54,973 bases of DNA from HGM11525 sp036307445 (GCA_036307445.1 JAXJXP010000035.1:1-54973); one strand, 5' to 3'. Shown: positions 26,221 to 34,567, counted from the stretch's first letter. A program made the numbers and translations. The notes: generated by a model from the letters alone, not told the origin.

Positions 26221-27843
26221 TTAGTACATTCCACCCATAGACGGGTCAGGCATAGCCGGCTTTACCGGCTCAGGAATATCTGTTACCAGGCTTTCTGTTG
26301 TGAGCAAGGTTGCCGCAATAGATGCTGCGTTCTGAAGTGCACTTCTTGTTACCTTAACCGGGTCAACAACACCTGCTGAAATCATATCAACATACTCATC
26401 AGTAAGCGCATTGTAACCAACGCCAACCTCACAGTTCTTAACCTTATCAACAATCACAGAACCTTCAACGCCTGCATTCTTAGCAATCTGCTTAACCGGC
26501 TCTTCAAGTGCCTTCAAAACAATCTGGACACCTGTCTTTTCGTCGCCCTCACAGTCAGCTAAAAGCTTTTCGATGCTCGGAAGAACATCAATATAGCTTG
26601 TGCCGCCGCCGGCAACTATACCCTCTTCAACAGCTGCCTTGGTAGCTGCAAGAGCATCTTCAATTCTGAGCTTCATTTCCTTCATTTCTGTTTCTGTAGC
26701 TGCACCAACCTTGATAACTGCAACACCGCCTGCAAGCTTAGCAAGACGTTCCTGAAGCTTTTCTTTATCGAATTCCGAAGTGGAAACTTCCATCTCATTT
26801 CTAATCTGCTTAACTCTGTCAGCTATTGCTTCCTTGGAGCCTGCACCGTCAACTATAACAGTATTCTCCTTCTGGATTTTAACCTGACGTGCACGACCAA
26901 GTTGGGAAATTTGTGTATCCTTAAGGTCAAGACCGAGTTCCTCTGATATAACCTCACCACCTGTAAGAATTGCTATATCCTGAAGCATAGCCTTTCTTCT
27001 GTCACCAAAGCCCGGTGCTTTAACAGGAACACAGATAAATGTGCCACGGAGCTTATTTACAATGAGTGTTGAAAGAGCTTCGCCCTCTACATCTTCAGCA
27101 ATTATCATAAGCTTCTTGCCCATCTGCACAATCTGCTCCAAAAGCGGAAGAATTTCCTGAATGTTTGAAATCTTTTTATCTGTGATAAGAATGAAAGCAT
27201 CATCCAAAACAGCTTCCATCTTGTCAGTGTCTGTTACCATATACGGTGTAATATAACCACGGTCAAACTGCATTCCTTCTACAATCTCAGAATATGTTTC
27301 TGCAGTCTTTGACTCCTCAACAGTAATTACACCATCTGCAGTAACCTTTTCCATAGCCTCCGCAATAAGCTCACCGATTGTTTCATTTGCTGCTGAAACT
27401 GCGGCTACCCTTGCAATGTCATCTCTTCCTGCAACTGCTCTTGAATTTTTAACAAGCTCTGAAACTGCAGCATCAACAGCCTTCTGGATACCCTTTCTTA
27501 TAATCATTGGGTTTGCACCTGCTGTTACGTTCTTTGCTCCCTCTCTTACGAGTGCCTGTGCGAGAAGTGTAGCAGTTGTAGTACCATCGCCTGCTACGTC
27601 ATTAGTCTTTGTTGCAACCTCTTTTACAAGTTGCGCACCCATATTCTCAAACGGGTCCTCAAGCTCAATCTCCTTAGCAATTGTCACACCGTCATTTGTA
27701 ATAAGTGGAGAGCCGAATTTCTTGTCAAGCACTACATTTCTGCCCTTAGGTCCAAGTGTAATTTTAACTGTATCAGCAAGGCAATCCACACCCTTTTGGA
27801 GCGCACTTCTTGCTTCCTCGCCAAAAATAATCTGTTTAGCCAT
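26221..27843 (-). CDS. groEL: 60 kDa chaperonin GroEL
   Basis: The 540-residue chaperonin subunit forms the double-ring folding chamber. VKITLGPKGRNVVLDKKFG, the ATP-site GDGTTTATLLAQ at about 86-97, and AAVEEGIVAGGGTSYI are diagnostic. The C-terminus ends DPSMGGMY, with only a vestigial GGM repeat. The ATG has AAAGGA ahead of it. It follows groES by 23 bp in the CIRCE-controlled operon. Confidence 0.98.
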   Translation of the reverse strand: MAKQIIFGEEARSALQKGVDCLADTVKITLGPKGRNVVLDKKFGSPLITNDGVTIAKEIELEDPFENMGAQLVKEVATKTNDVAGDGTTTATLLAQALVREGAKNVTAGANPMIIRKGIQKAVDAAVSELVKNSRAVAGRDDIARVAAVSAANETIGELIAEAMEKVTADGVITVEESKTAETYSEIVEGMQFDRGYITPYMVTDTDKMEAVLDDAFILITDKKISNIQEILPLLEQIVQMGKKLMIIAEDVEGEALSTLIVNKLRGTFICVPVKAPGFGDRRKAMLQDIAILTGGEVISEELGLDLKDTQISQLGRARQVKIQKENTVIVDGAGSKEAIADRVKQIRNEMEVSTSEFDKEKLQERLAKLAGGVAVIKVGAATETEMKEMKLRIEDALAATKAAVEEGIVAGGGTSYIDVLPSIEKLLADCEGDEKTGVQIVLKALEEPVKQIAKNAGVEGSVIVDKVKNCEVGVGYNALTDEYVDMISAGVVDPVKVTRSALQNAASIAATLLTTESLVTDIPEPVKPAMPDPSMGGMY

Positions 27844-27866
27844 TTATGTTCATTCCTTTCAAATCA

Positions 27867-28151
27867 TTATAATACGACAGCAAGAATTTCACTCTGACGA
27901 AGAATTGTATATTCCTCACCATCAAGCTTAACCTCTGTGCCGGCATACTTGGAGATAAGCACCTTATCGCCAACCTTAACCTCCATTACTACCTCTTTAC
28001 CGTCAACTATACCCCCCGGTCCTACTGCAACAATCTCCGCAATCTGCGGTTTTTCTTGTGCTGCACTTGTTAAAATAATACCGCTCTTTGTTGTTTCCTC
28101 AGCCTCGAGCATCTTTATAACTACTCTGTCTGCCAATGGCTTGATATTCAT
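27867..28151 (-). CDS. groES: 10 kDa co-chaperonin GroES
   Basis: The 94-residue co-chaperonin caps the GroEL ring. KPLADRVVIKMLEAEE opens it, the mobile loop ETTKSGIILTSAAQEKPQ follows, and VLISKYAGTEVKLDGEEYTILRQSEILAVV closes it. I choose the ATG at 28151 because the family begins MNIKPL or similar; an ATG two codons upstream (28157) lies only 4 nt from AGGAGG and is also possible. It is the first gene of the operon. Confidence 0.97.
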   Translation of the reverse strand: MNIKPLADRVVIKMLEAEETTKSGIILTSAAQEKPQIAEIVAVGPGGIVDGKEVVMEVKVGDKVLISKYAGTEVKLDGEEYTILRQSEILAVVL

Positions 28152-28175
28152 AATCATATGTCCTCCTTTTGATTA

Positions 28176-28202
28176 TTAGCACTCCTCTTGTTTGAGTGCT
28201 AA
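28176..28202 (-). promoter_or_regulatory. CIRCE operator (HrcA binding site) of groESL
   Basis: TTAGCACTC-N9-GAGTGCTAA, a perfect match to the CIRCE consensus, lies just upstream of the groES AGGAGG (28161-28166). HrcA, whose gene is not in this window, should repress the operon until heat or misfolded protein titrates GroEL. Confidence 0.97.
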
Positions 28203-28206
28203 TATT

Positions 28207-28234
28207 ATTATACTTATTTTAAATCATATATCAA
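28207..28234 (-). promoter_or_regulatory. SigA promoter of groESL
   Basis: Minus strand: TTGATA (28229-28234), a 16-bp spacer and TATAAT (28207-28212), ending 4 bp before the CIRCE element, so the operator covers the transcription start. Confidence 0.85.
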
Positions 28235-28325
28235 ATATGACTAATTAACGGAATTTGATAATTTTACCATATTTTTCTTAATATTCTTTTATTTACTTCT
28301 ATTTTCTTTTATTTTCTTCCGTTTT

Positions 28326-28682
28326 CTAATTAACGAAATCTTCCATCGCTGCATATGCTTCCAATTCACTTTGAAAAGTCTTTCCCTTTCTAAGCTCAGC
28401 GATATCCTCTGCCGGAAATAGACTGAAGTTAATTTGCTCACTTTTCTTTAAAGCTCCGTTTATGTCAGAATTATATAAATTCAAATAACTGTCTTCTGCA
28501 ATCAGCAAAAAAGTTTCACCCTCCTCAAGCAGCGTATCTTTTACTACCTCTGTAGGTTCAGGATTTGCATTTCTAGCAAAAGGCTCCTTGGGTATTTCGT
28601 TCTCAGTAATTGCCATTGATACGGCAAATACTACTGCACCAACAACTATAATCGTAAGAAACAGTGCTTTAAATTTATTCAT
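28326..28682 (-). CDS. Small membrane-anchored protein with a BofC-C-like domain (tentative)
   Basis: This 118-residue product has one N-terminal membrane helix (ALFLTIIVVGAVVFAVSMA, about 5-23), a short Pro-rich linker and an extracytoplasmic domain. The domain pattern, FLLIAEDSYLNLY, then INFSLFPAEDIAELRKG, then a final SELEAYAAMEDF, resembles the C-terminal BofC-type fold found in many clostridial exported proteins (I/V-x-LP-x-x-D-x-x-x-L-x-x-G-I ... LED). That assignment is an inference. The start is ATG at 28682, preceded by GGAAGG 10 nt away; an in-frame ATG at 28700 lacks a ribosome binding site. It is divergent from the PBP gene. Confidence 0.65.
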   Translation of the reverse strand: MNKFKALFLTIIVVGAVVFAVSMAITENEIPKEPFARNANPEPTEVVKDTLLEEGETFLLIAEDSYLNLYNSDINGALKKSEQINFSLFPAEDIAELRKGKTFQSELEAYAAMEDFVN

Positions 28683-28761
28683 AATATTCAAACCTTCCAT
28701 TATTTGTATTTTTGTTTATGGTGTGCATTATAATAAAATTTATTCAGGATAAAGAAAACTG

Positions 28762-28790
28762 TTGCAAAACCTCCAGTTTTGTACTATAAT
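28762..28790 (+). promoter_or_regulatory. SigA promoter of the PBP1A-like gene
   Basis: TTGCAA (28762-28767), a 17-bp spacer and TATAAT (28785-28790) lie 75 bp upstream of the TTG start. The spacer overlaps a 7-bp inverted repeat, AAAACTG and CAGTTTT. Confidence 0.78.
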
Positions 28791-28865
28791 ATATTATGAA
28801 GATTTTTATGTGAATAATTTGGATAATAAGAAAAGATAATATTTTACGGGAGGTGCAACAGACAG

Positions 28866-31520
28866 TTGAAGCACGCAAGAAAAAAGCCTGAAACCAGAAG
28901 AAAGACAACTGAAGTAAAAAAACGTACAGAGGCAGATTACAGACGTAAATACCTTTTGGATGACAGTTCCTCTGATGTAAGACGTCAGATAGCAAGTGCA
29001 GGCTATAAGACACGTTCGCTCGACAGCTACATACCTGCCGACAAACTTGAATCAAAAGTCCGTGCCAGAAGCACTCGTGACGACACAAAAAAGCTTGATA
29101 CCTCTAAAATAGCAGCTGCAGACAGCAAAGCAAAAAGAACACGTGCAGCTTCTGCAAAAAGCACTTCTTCAAGAAGCACATCTACAAAGAAAAGCACATC
29201 AACAAAGACCACTTCTGCAAGGTCTGCTAAACCAAACGAAGCAAAGAAACCCGGTACAAGAAAGAAGTCAACCAAAAAGGTAAATAACGTAAAACTTTCT
29301 GTTATTACACTTTTTCAAAAAATCGGTGCTCCCCTCGGTATTGCTATATTTATTGCACTGATAGTAGTGATTGGAATCGGAGCAGGAATGTACACTGCTG
29401 TTTCGAATGACCTGAAGGATATGAATGTGCAAAATCTTGCACTTAACTATTCATCCTTTGTCTACTACAACGACGAAAATGGCAATGCGATTGAGGAAGT
29501 TCAATTGCACCACGAAGGCGAACGTCGAGTATGGGTGGATTCCGAAGATATCAGTATAAACTTTAAGAATGCTGCAGTGGCAATTGAGGACGAGAGATTT
29601 TATCAGCATGGCGGCATTGATTTAAAACGAACATTTGGAGCTGCAATTAAGTGGGGACTGTCCAAAATCGGTATAGGCGATGCCTCATATGGCGGAAGTA
29701 CCATCACTCAGCAGCTTATCAAGAATATAACCAATGAAAAGGACAGGTCTGTTACAAGAAAAGTCAAAGAAATGATGCGAGCTGTTGCATTAGAAAAGCA
29801 ATTAGATAACAAGGACGCAATACTTACTATGTACCTAAATATCAGCTACTTTTCTAACCAGTGTAACGGTGTTGAGGCAGCGTCTAATTTCTATTTTTCA
29901 AAGAAGGCAAAAGATGTTACACCTGCTGAGGCGGCACTCATAGTAGGTATAACTCAGCGCCCCACCTATTATGACCCCATCAGAAACCCTGAAAACGCAC
30001 TGGCAAAACGAAATACTGTTCTTAAAAAAATGTATCAGCACGATTACATCACAAAAGAAGAATACAACGCAGCAAAGGACAGTCCCTTAGGCTTAAGTAC
30101 ATCTGCTACCGCATCTAAGAAAGCTGTTTATTCATATTTTGTCGATGCTGTTATTAACGATGTAATAAATGACCTAATTAACCAGAAAGGCTATTCTGAA
30201 ACATTTGCCGAACAGCAGGTCTTTTCAGGTGGTCTTAAGATTTATACCACAATGGATAAATCTGTACAGGAAGAAATGGAAAATGTTTATGAAAACAGAA
30301 TCGGCTTCCCTGCCAACAAGGGACCACAGTCTGCAATGGTAGTTTTAGACCCTAAGACAGGCGAAATTAAAGGTTTAGTCGGCGGAGCTGACAAAAAGAC
30401 CGAGGCAAGAGGCCTAAACCGCGCAACTCAAGCAAAAAGACAACCCGGTTCATCAATTAAACCATTATCGGTATATGCACCCGGAATTGAACTAGGCAAG
30501 CTTAACTCTGCCACTGTGCTAAAAGATGAAAAGGTTTCTATTGGCGATTGGAGTCCGTCCAATTCGTATAGCGGTTTCAAAGGAGATATGGTGCTTTCAA
30601 AATGTATCGAAATATCTTCAAATACTACTGCTGTTAAAGCTCTTCAGCTTTTAGGCATCGAAAACAGCTATAATTTTGCTAAAAACAAATTTCATTTAGA
30701 TAATGTAGTACCAGAGGACAAGAGTCTTGCATCATTGGGGCTCGGCGGCCTTACAAATGGCGTAACTGTTCGTGATATGGCAGGCGCATACGGTGCATTA
30801 GCAAATGGTGGTGTTTACAACACACCTCACACATATACCAAGGTACTCGACAGCACAGGAGAGATTTTGCTCGAATTTGACGAAAAGCCTCAGCGTGCAG
30901 TAAGCGAAGCAACGGCTTTCATAATGACAGAGATGCTCGGTGATGTTGTAACAGGCAGCTCAGGTACAGCACGTTCAGCTAAGCTTAACAACATTCCCGC
31001 CTACGGAAAAACCGGTACAACTAATGATAATAAGGATAAATGGTTTGTAGGCTATACAACACATTATGTAGGTGCCGTATGGTTTGGTTTTGATAGACCA
31101 CAAAATCTAAAGACAGTCGGTATCAGAAACAATCCGTCTTGTGTTATCTGGAAAAATGTAATGAATAAAATCCATAACGGATTAACTTCCGACGGCTTTG
31201 AAGCACCAGGATCAGTTAAGAGAACTTCTATATGCTCTAAAACGGGTATGCTTGCATCGGTTGGATGCAAATATGCAATCAGCGGATACTTTGTCGCAGG
31301 AAATATCCCATCACGTTTCTGCAAGAACTCGCACCCAGGAGACGAACCATCGGTTTCCCCTGACAGCACTTCGCCAAGTCCTGACGCTTCTACTTCACCA
31401 GAGCCAACATCAGCAACAGACGCTACCGCAACACCTACTGTTGCCCCGACTACTCCCGTCCCCGTTACAACACCGACACCAACTCCGGCACCAACTCCGG
31501 AACATATTTCACTTGACTAA
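28866..31520 (+). CDS. Class A penicillin-binding protein (PBP1A-type transglycosylase/transpeptidase)
   Basis: The 884-residue bifunctional peptidoglycan synthase begins at TTG, with GGGAGGTG about 8 nt upstream. Residues 1-145 are cytosolic, strongly basic and low-complexity (Lys, Ser, Thr, Arg repeats). A membrane helix follows at about 154-178. The GT51 domain has EDERFYQHGG with catalytic Glu241 and GGSTITQQLIKN. The transpeptidase has SSIK (Ser529, Lys532), SSN (584-586) and KTGT (715-718). The last 55 residues are a Pro/Ser/Thr-rich tail. mgtE follows 32 bp later. Confidence 0.95.
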   Translation: MKHARKKPETRRKTTEVKKRTEADYRRKYLLDDSSSDVRRQIASAGYKTRSLDSYIPADKLESKVRARSTRDDTKKLDTSKIAAADSKAKRTRAASAKSTSSRSTSTKKSTSTKTTSARSAKPNEAKKPGTRKKSTKKVNNVKLSVITLFQKIGAPLGIAIFIALIVVIGIGAGMYTAVSNDLKDMNVQNLALNYSSFVYYNDENGNAIEEVQLHHEGERRVWVDSEDISINFKNAAVAIEDERFYQHGGIDLKRTFGAAIKWGLSKIGIGDASYGGSTITQQLIKNITNEKDRSVTRKVKEMMRAVALEKQLDNKDAILTMYLNISYFSNQCNGVEAASNFYFSKKAKDVTPAEAALIVGITQRPTYYDPIRNPENALAKRNTVLKKMYQHDYITKEEYNAAKDSPLGLSTSATASKKAVYSYFVDAVINDVINDLINQKGYSETFAEQQVFSGGLKIYTTMDKSVQEEMENVYENRIGFPANKGPQSAMVVLDPKTGEIKGLVGGADKKTEARGLNRATQAKRQPGSSIKPLSVYAPGIELGKLNSATVLKDEKVSIGDWSPSNSYSGFKGDMVLSKCIEISSNTTAVKALQLLGIENSYNFAKNKFHLDNVVPEDKSLASLGLGGLTNGVTVRDMAGAYGALANGGVYNTPHTYTKVLDSTGEILLEFDEKPQRAVSEATAFIMTEMLGDVVTGSSGTARSAKLNNIPAYGKTGTTNDNKDKWFVGYTTHYVGAVWFGFDRPQNLKTVGIRNNPSCVIWKNVMNKIHNGLTSDGFEAPGSVKRTSICSKTGMLASVGCKYAISGYFVAGNIPSRFCKNSHPGDEPSVSPDSTSPSPDASTSPEPTSATDATATPTVAPTTPVPVTTPTPTPAPTPEHISLD

Positions 31521-31552
31521 TATTCTTTAACTTATAACAGGAGGTGATGGAA

Positions 31553-32887
31553 ATGCACAAGAGTTTTTTACAACTGCTGGAAGACAAAAATTATCAAGAA
31601 CTCAAAGAATTATTAATAAGTCTTGAACCTGCCGACGTTGCTGTGCATTTTTCAGAGCTGTCCGAACGGCACCGCGCAATTATGTTCCGTCTTTTACCCA
31701 AAGAAACAGCAGCAGAAGTGTTTGTCGAGCTTGACCCTGATATGCAGGAGGCTCTTATAATCGGATTTTCAGATAATGAGCTGAAAGAGATCGTCGATGA
31801 ACTGTACGTCGACGATGCTGTTGACATCATTGAGGAAATGCCAGCAAATGTTGTAAGCAGAATTCTCAGACACGCTGACAGCGAAATGCGTCGTGATATT
31901 AATCAGATGCTCCGCTATCCTCCTGATAGTGCGGGCAGCATTATGACAACTGAGTATGTTAATCTCCGCAAGGATATGACAGTAGAAGACGCATTTACTC
32001 ACATAAGACGAAAAGGTACTGATAAGGAAACTATATATACCTGTTATGTAACAGATAACAACCGCATTCTCGAAGGTCTTGTAACAGTCAAGGATCTGCT
32101 CCTCAACGACTATTCCTGCACTCTTGAGGAAATAATGGAAACCAATATAATATACGTTAATACAACCGATGACCAGGAGTATGCAGCAAGTCAGTTTGAA
32201 AAATATGATTTCCTTGCACTCCCCGTTGTAGACAAAGAAAAAAGAATTGTAGGAATTATTACCGTCGATGATGCTATTGACGTCATCACCGAAGAGGCCA
32301 CAGAGGATATCGAAAAGATGGCGGCTATTATTCCGTCTGATAAGCCGTATCTGCGTACAGGTGTTTTTGAAATTTTCCGTCAAAGAATTCCTTGGCTTCT
32401 GCTTATGATGCTTTCTGCAACCTTTACCCAAAGTATTATAAATCACTACGAGGCTGCATTTTTAGCATATGGAATATTGACGTCATTTATTCCGATGCTG
32501 ATGGGTACAGGCGGTAACTCCGGTTCTCAGTCATCGGTTACAATTATCCGAAGTCTATCGCTTGGAGACATAACCTTCCGTGATACCTTAAAAGTAATGT
32601 TTAAAGAGCTCAGAGTTGCAATCCTTTGTGGTATAACTCTCGGAGTAGTAAATTTCGCCAAGCTTGCATTTATCGACCGTGCAGGCGTTGATATTTCACT
32701 CATTGTAAGCTCTGCGCTTGTCGGTACTGTACTTTTCGCAAAGCTTGTAGGCTGTTCTCTGCCAATGCTTGCAAAAAAACTACACCTTGACCCCGCAGTT
32801 ATGGCAAGTCCGTTTATAACAACAATTGTCGATGCAATATCACTTGTAATCTACTTTGACATTGCGACAAAAATACTTAATATATGA
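31553..32887 (+). CDS. mgtE: Magnesium transporter MgtE
   Basis: A 444-residue Mg2+ channel of the MgtE family. The N-terminal acidic superhelical domain (ELSERHRAIMFRLLPKE, DPDMQEALI) is followed by two CBS domains (about 130-255), then five membrane helices containing the family motif MGTGGNSGSQSS. Start choice: AGGAGG at 31539-31544 is 8 nt from the ATG at 31553, while upstream in-frame GTG and ATG codons are too close to it. I see no M-box riboswitch; it probably shares the PBP transcript and ends at a strong terminator. Confidence 0.95.
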   Translation: MHKSFLQLLEDKNYQELKELLISLEPADVAVHFSELSERHRAIMFRLLPKETAAEVFVELDPDMQEALIIGFSDNELKEIVDELYVDDAVDIIEEMPANVVSRILRHADSEMRRDINQMLRYPPDSAGSIMTTEYVNLRKDMTVEDAFTHIRRKGTDKETIYTCYVTDNNRILEGLVTVKDLLLNDYSCTLEEIMETNIIYVNTTDDQEYAASQFEKYDFLALPVVDKEKRIVGIITVDDAIDVITEEATEDIEKMAAIIPSDKPYLRTGVFEIFRQRIPWLLLMMLSATFTQSIINHYEAAFLAYGILTSFIPMLMGTGGNSGSQSSVTIIRSLSLGDITFRDTLKVMFKELRVAILCGITLGVVNFAKLAFIDRAGVDISLIVSSALVGTVLFAKLVGCSLPMLAKKLHLDPAVMASPFITTIVDAISLVIYFDIATKILNI

Positions 32888-32925
32888 AAAAAATCGTCAT
32901 TTTGAGAATGACGGTTTTTTCATAT
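32882..32925. terminator. Bidirectional terminator between mgtE and the patatin-like gene
   Basis: Arms of about 19 nt (core AAAATCGTCATT with AATGACGGTTTT, one G-T wobble) close a 5-nt loop. A-rich and T-rich outer pairs give a U tract in both directions. It starts inside the mgtE stop codon. Confidence 0.9.
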
Positions 32926-32933
32926 GTAAAAAT

Positions 32934-33782
32934 TTATTTTGCCAAATATTCTTTTAGTTCTGCCATACGGCGCTTAGCATCGTTTACTCCCTTGTCATAA
33001 AGCATCTGAAGAACTTCAGGGTCAGATTCCGTTCTTCCAATACCTTTTGTATCATCCGGGCGGAAAATAAATACCTTCCCTTCTTTTTCAAGCCTTTCGA
33101 GCTCTGCTACCTTACCGTTATACATATCAGCTCTACCTAAAAGCCTATCAGAAAATTGCTTATATTTTTTAAACTTTCGTGCAGCATAAGCAGTAGAACG
33201 GTCGGTCGTTTTTCTATAACCAATTTCTCTTGTCAAGACAACTATATTCTTGTCACAGCCTTCCTCCATTGCCTTCTTAAAAGGTATAGAATCAACAATG
33301 CCGCCATCCATATACTTACGTCCGTTTATTTTAAATATCGGAAACAATATCGGCAGTGCACAACTCGCGCGAAGGTATATACCCTTATGGTCGTCTCTTG
33401 GAATTTCGGGATAAATAGCCTCACCCGTTTCAATATCAGTAAGCACTCCGAAAAATTTTCCCTCATAACTCTCAAATGTTTCGTAATCAAGCGGGTCGAG
33501 CTTTTCAGGTAGCTCATAAAATACAAAGTCAAGGTTATAATAACTCTTGTTTTTCGGATTCAAAAGATGTCGTATTCCCATATACCTTTTATCGTGAAAA
33601 TACTTTTTAGCAATTCTGAGATTTCTTCCGTGTTGTTTAGCTACATACGATGTTGCGAAGGACACCCCCGCTGACACACCTATTACGCGGTCTGCCATTA
33701 TCCCTTCCTCCAGCAATACATCCATAACTCCGCACGAATATATAGATCTTGATGCGCCGCCTTCTAATGTTAATCCTAACAT
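32934..33782 (-). CDS. Patatin-like phospholipase
   Basis: This 282-residue cytosolic serine acyl hydrolase has the patatin features: oxyanion-hole GGASR near the N-terminus, nucleophile elbow GVSAG (Ser37) and the catalytic Asp in MDGGIVDSIPF. It is a bacterial RssA/YjjU-like form without a signal peptide or membrane span. The physiological lipid is unknown. GGGAGTG precedes the ATG. It is a single-gene unit. Confidence 0.92.
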   Translation of the reverse strand: MLGLTLEGGASRSIYSCGVMDVLLEEGIMADRVIGVSAGVSFATSYVAKQHGRNLRIAKKYFHDKRYMGIRHLLNPKNKSYYNLDFVFYELPEKLDPLDYETFESYEGKFFGVLTDIETGEAIYPEIPRDDHKGIYLRASCALPILFPIFKINGRKYMDGGIVDSIPFKKAMEEGCDKNIVVLTREIGYRKTTDRSTAYAARKFKKYKQFSDRLLGRADMYNGKVAELERLEKEGKVFIFRPDDTKGIGRTESDPEVLQMLYDKGVNDAKRRMAELKEYLAK

Positions 33783-33821
33783 ACATTACACTCCCTGTAA
33801 ATTTAAACATTTTCCAAAACT

Positions 33822-33850
33822 ATTATAACACCTGCAGACTATTTTTGCAA
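33822..33850 (-). promoter_or_regulatory. SigA promoter of the patatin-like gene
   Basis: Minus strand: TTGCAA (33845-33850), a 17-bp spacer and TATAAT (33822-33827), about 40 nt upstream of the ATG. Confidence 0.78.
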
Positions 33851-33871
33851 CAGTAAAATTTTTTATTAATT

Positions 33872-33887
33872 TGTTGCATTTGCAACA
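33872..33887. repeat. 16-bp inverted repeat TGTTGCA-TT-TGCAACA
   Basis: A perfect 7-bp dyad lies between the divergent patatin-like and NrdD-tail-like genes. Its centre is 21 bp, two helical turns, from the centre of the NrdR-like box. Another TGCAACAG half site overlaps the patatin promoter -35. It does not match the NrdR consensus; the binding protein is unknown. Confidence 0.5.
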
Positions 33888-33892
33888 GAATG

Positions 33893-33908
33893 GCACGATA
33901 TATTGTGC
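33893..33908 (+). promoter_or_regulatory. NrdR-like box
   Basis: GCACGATATATTGTGC matches the NrdR consensus ACACWATATATWGTGT at 13 of 16 positions, including the CAC...ATATAT...GTG core. It abuts the extended -10 element of the next gene, so binding would block the promoter. NrdR represses ribonucleotide reductase genes when dATP is high. Confidence 0.7.
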
Positions 33909-33914
33909 TACAAT
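33906..33914 (+). promoter_or_regulatory. Extended -10 promoter element of the NrdD-tail-like gene
   Basis: TGC-TACAAT fits TGN-TATAAT with one mismatch. No good -35 hexamer is present at 16-18 bp, as is common with extended -10 promoters. It is immediately downstream of the NrdR-like box, about 43 nt from the ATG. Confidence 0.5.
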
Positions 33915-33956
33915 ACACTTGAAATCAAAACTACACACTAAATGGAGGGATATATT

Positions 33957-34226
33957 ATGACTATAAATGTAACAGGTGCAAAACTTTCCAAGTCAGAAAT
34001 TGACGCATATGTAAAAAGAGCAACCGACACAAACCCAGGCAAAAAGCTTACAGCTATTGACATTACTGTTGATGGTGAATATGTTGACCTCAAATATACC
34101 TTTGAGCCTATTCCCTTTAACCGCATAAGACGTGTTACAGGCTATCTGGTCGGAACACTTGACCGATGGAACGATGCAAAAAAGTCCGAAGAAGCAGATC
34201 GAGTAAAACATAACGTTTGTTGCTAA
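33957..34226 (+). CDS. Small protein resembling the glycyl-radical C-terminus of anaerobic ribonucleotide reductase (NrdD)
   Basis: An 89-residue protein whose C-terminal third, RIRRVTGYL...DRWN.AKK.EE..RVKH, resembles the end of NrdD, where R-x-x-GYL holds the glycyl radical and an RVKH motif follows. Gly62 is 27 residues from the end, close to the distance in full NrdD proteins. The four zinc-binding cysteines that precede this loop in NrdD are absent, but the protein ends NVCC. The first 50 residues are a helix and strands of unknown fold. GGAGGG lies 7 nt before the chosen ATG; an earlier ATG at 33942 overlaps that site. The NrdR-like box upstream links it to ribonucleotide reduction. A role as a spare radical domain is inference. 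Confidence 0.72.
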   Translation: MTINVTGAKLSKSEIDAYVKRATDTNPGKKLTAIDITVDGEYVDLKYTFEPIPFNRIRRVTGYLVGTLDRWNDAKKSEEADRVKHNVCC

Positions 34227-34232
34227 ACACAG

Positions 34233-34260
34233 GGGTCGATGCCCGCATCGGCCCTTTTTT
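34233..34260 (+). terminator. Intrinsic terminator of the NrdD-tail-like gene
   Basis: GGGTCGATGC pairs with GCATCGGCCC (one G-T wobble), followed by TTTTTT. It lies 6 bp after the stop and overlaps the 3' end of the convergent DUF1294 gene. Confidence 0.85.
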
Positions 34261-34519
34261 ATTTTAGTATAACCCCCGTAACTACAACTGTCAGAATTGC
34301 TGAGAAAGGAACAAGTACATTAAATAATGTATGCTTTGTCTTGTGCCGCCATATTCTCATACCGAAAAACGCCCCCACTCCTCCAAGTAAAAATGCTGAT
34401 ACCAAAAGCGCTTTTTCACTTATTCTCCATTTATTTTTAACAGCTTTCATCTTATCAATTCCATATATCAAAAATACAACTAAGTTCCAAACAGCAATCG
34501 TATATAATATTACTTCCAT
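34259..34519 (-). CDS. DUF1294 family membrane protein
   Basis: An 86-residue membrane protein matching the DUF1294 pattern: YGIDKMKA, then W-R-I-S-E, LLGGVGAFFGM and RHKTKH, with three to four hydrophobic segments. No function is known for the family. AAAGGA precedes the ATG. It is divergent from dinB, and one of two SOS-like boxes lies 25 bp upstream of its start, so it could be part of the damage response. Confidence 0.85.
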   Translation of the reverse strand: MEVILYTIAVWNLVVFLIYGIDKMKAVKNKWRISEKALLVSAFLLGGVGAFFGMRIWRHKTKHTLFNVLVPFSAILTVVVTGVILK

Positions 34520-34543
34520 AATCAGTATCCTTTCCGAATTTTG

Positions 34544-34559
34544 ACGAACGTATATTCGT
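34544..34559. promoter_or_regulatory. LexA-like SOS box 1
   Basis: ACGAACGTATATTCGT, a near-perfect dyad of the CGAAC-N4-GTTCG type used by Firmicute LexA, with one mismatch (ATTCG for GTTCG). It lies between the DUF1294 start and the dinB -35 box. Confidence 0.65.
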
Positions 34560-34567
34560 ATTTTGTC

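Noticed and set aside
29100..29290. Ser/Thr/Lys repeats in the PBP as a possible tandem DNA repeat or CRISPR-like array
   Set aside because: The codons are in frame with the PBP and the units are short and irregular; there are no constant repeats with unique spacers.
31521..31552. M-box magnesium riboswitch ahead of mgtE
   Set aside because: Only 32 bp separate mgtE from the PBP gene, too short for an M-box.
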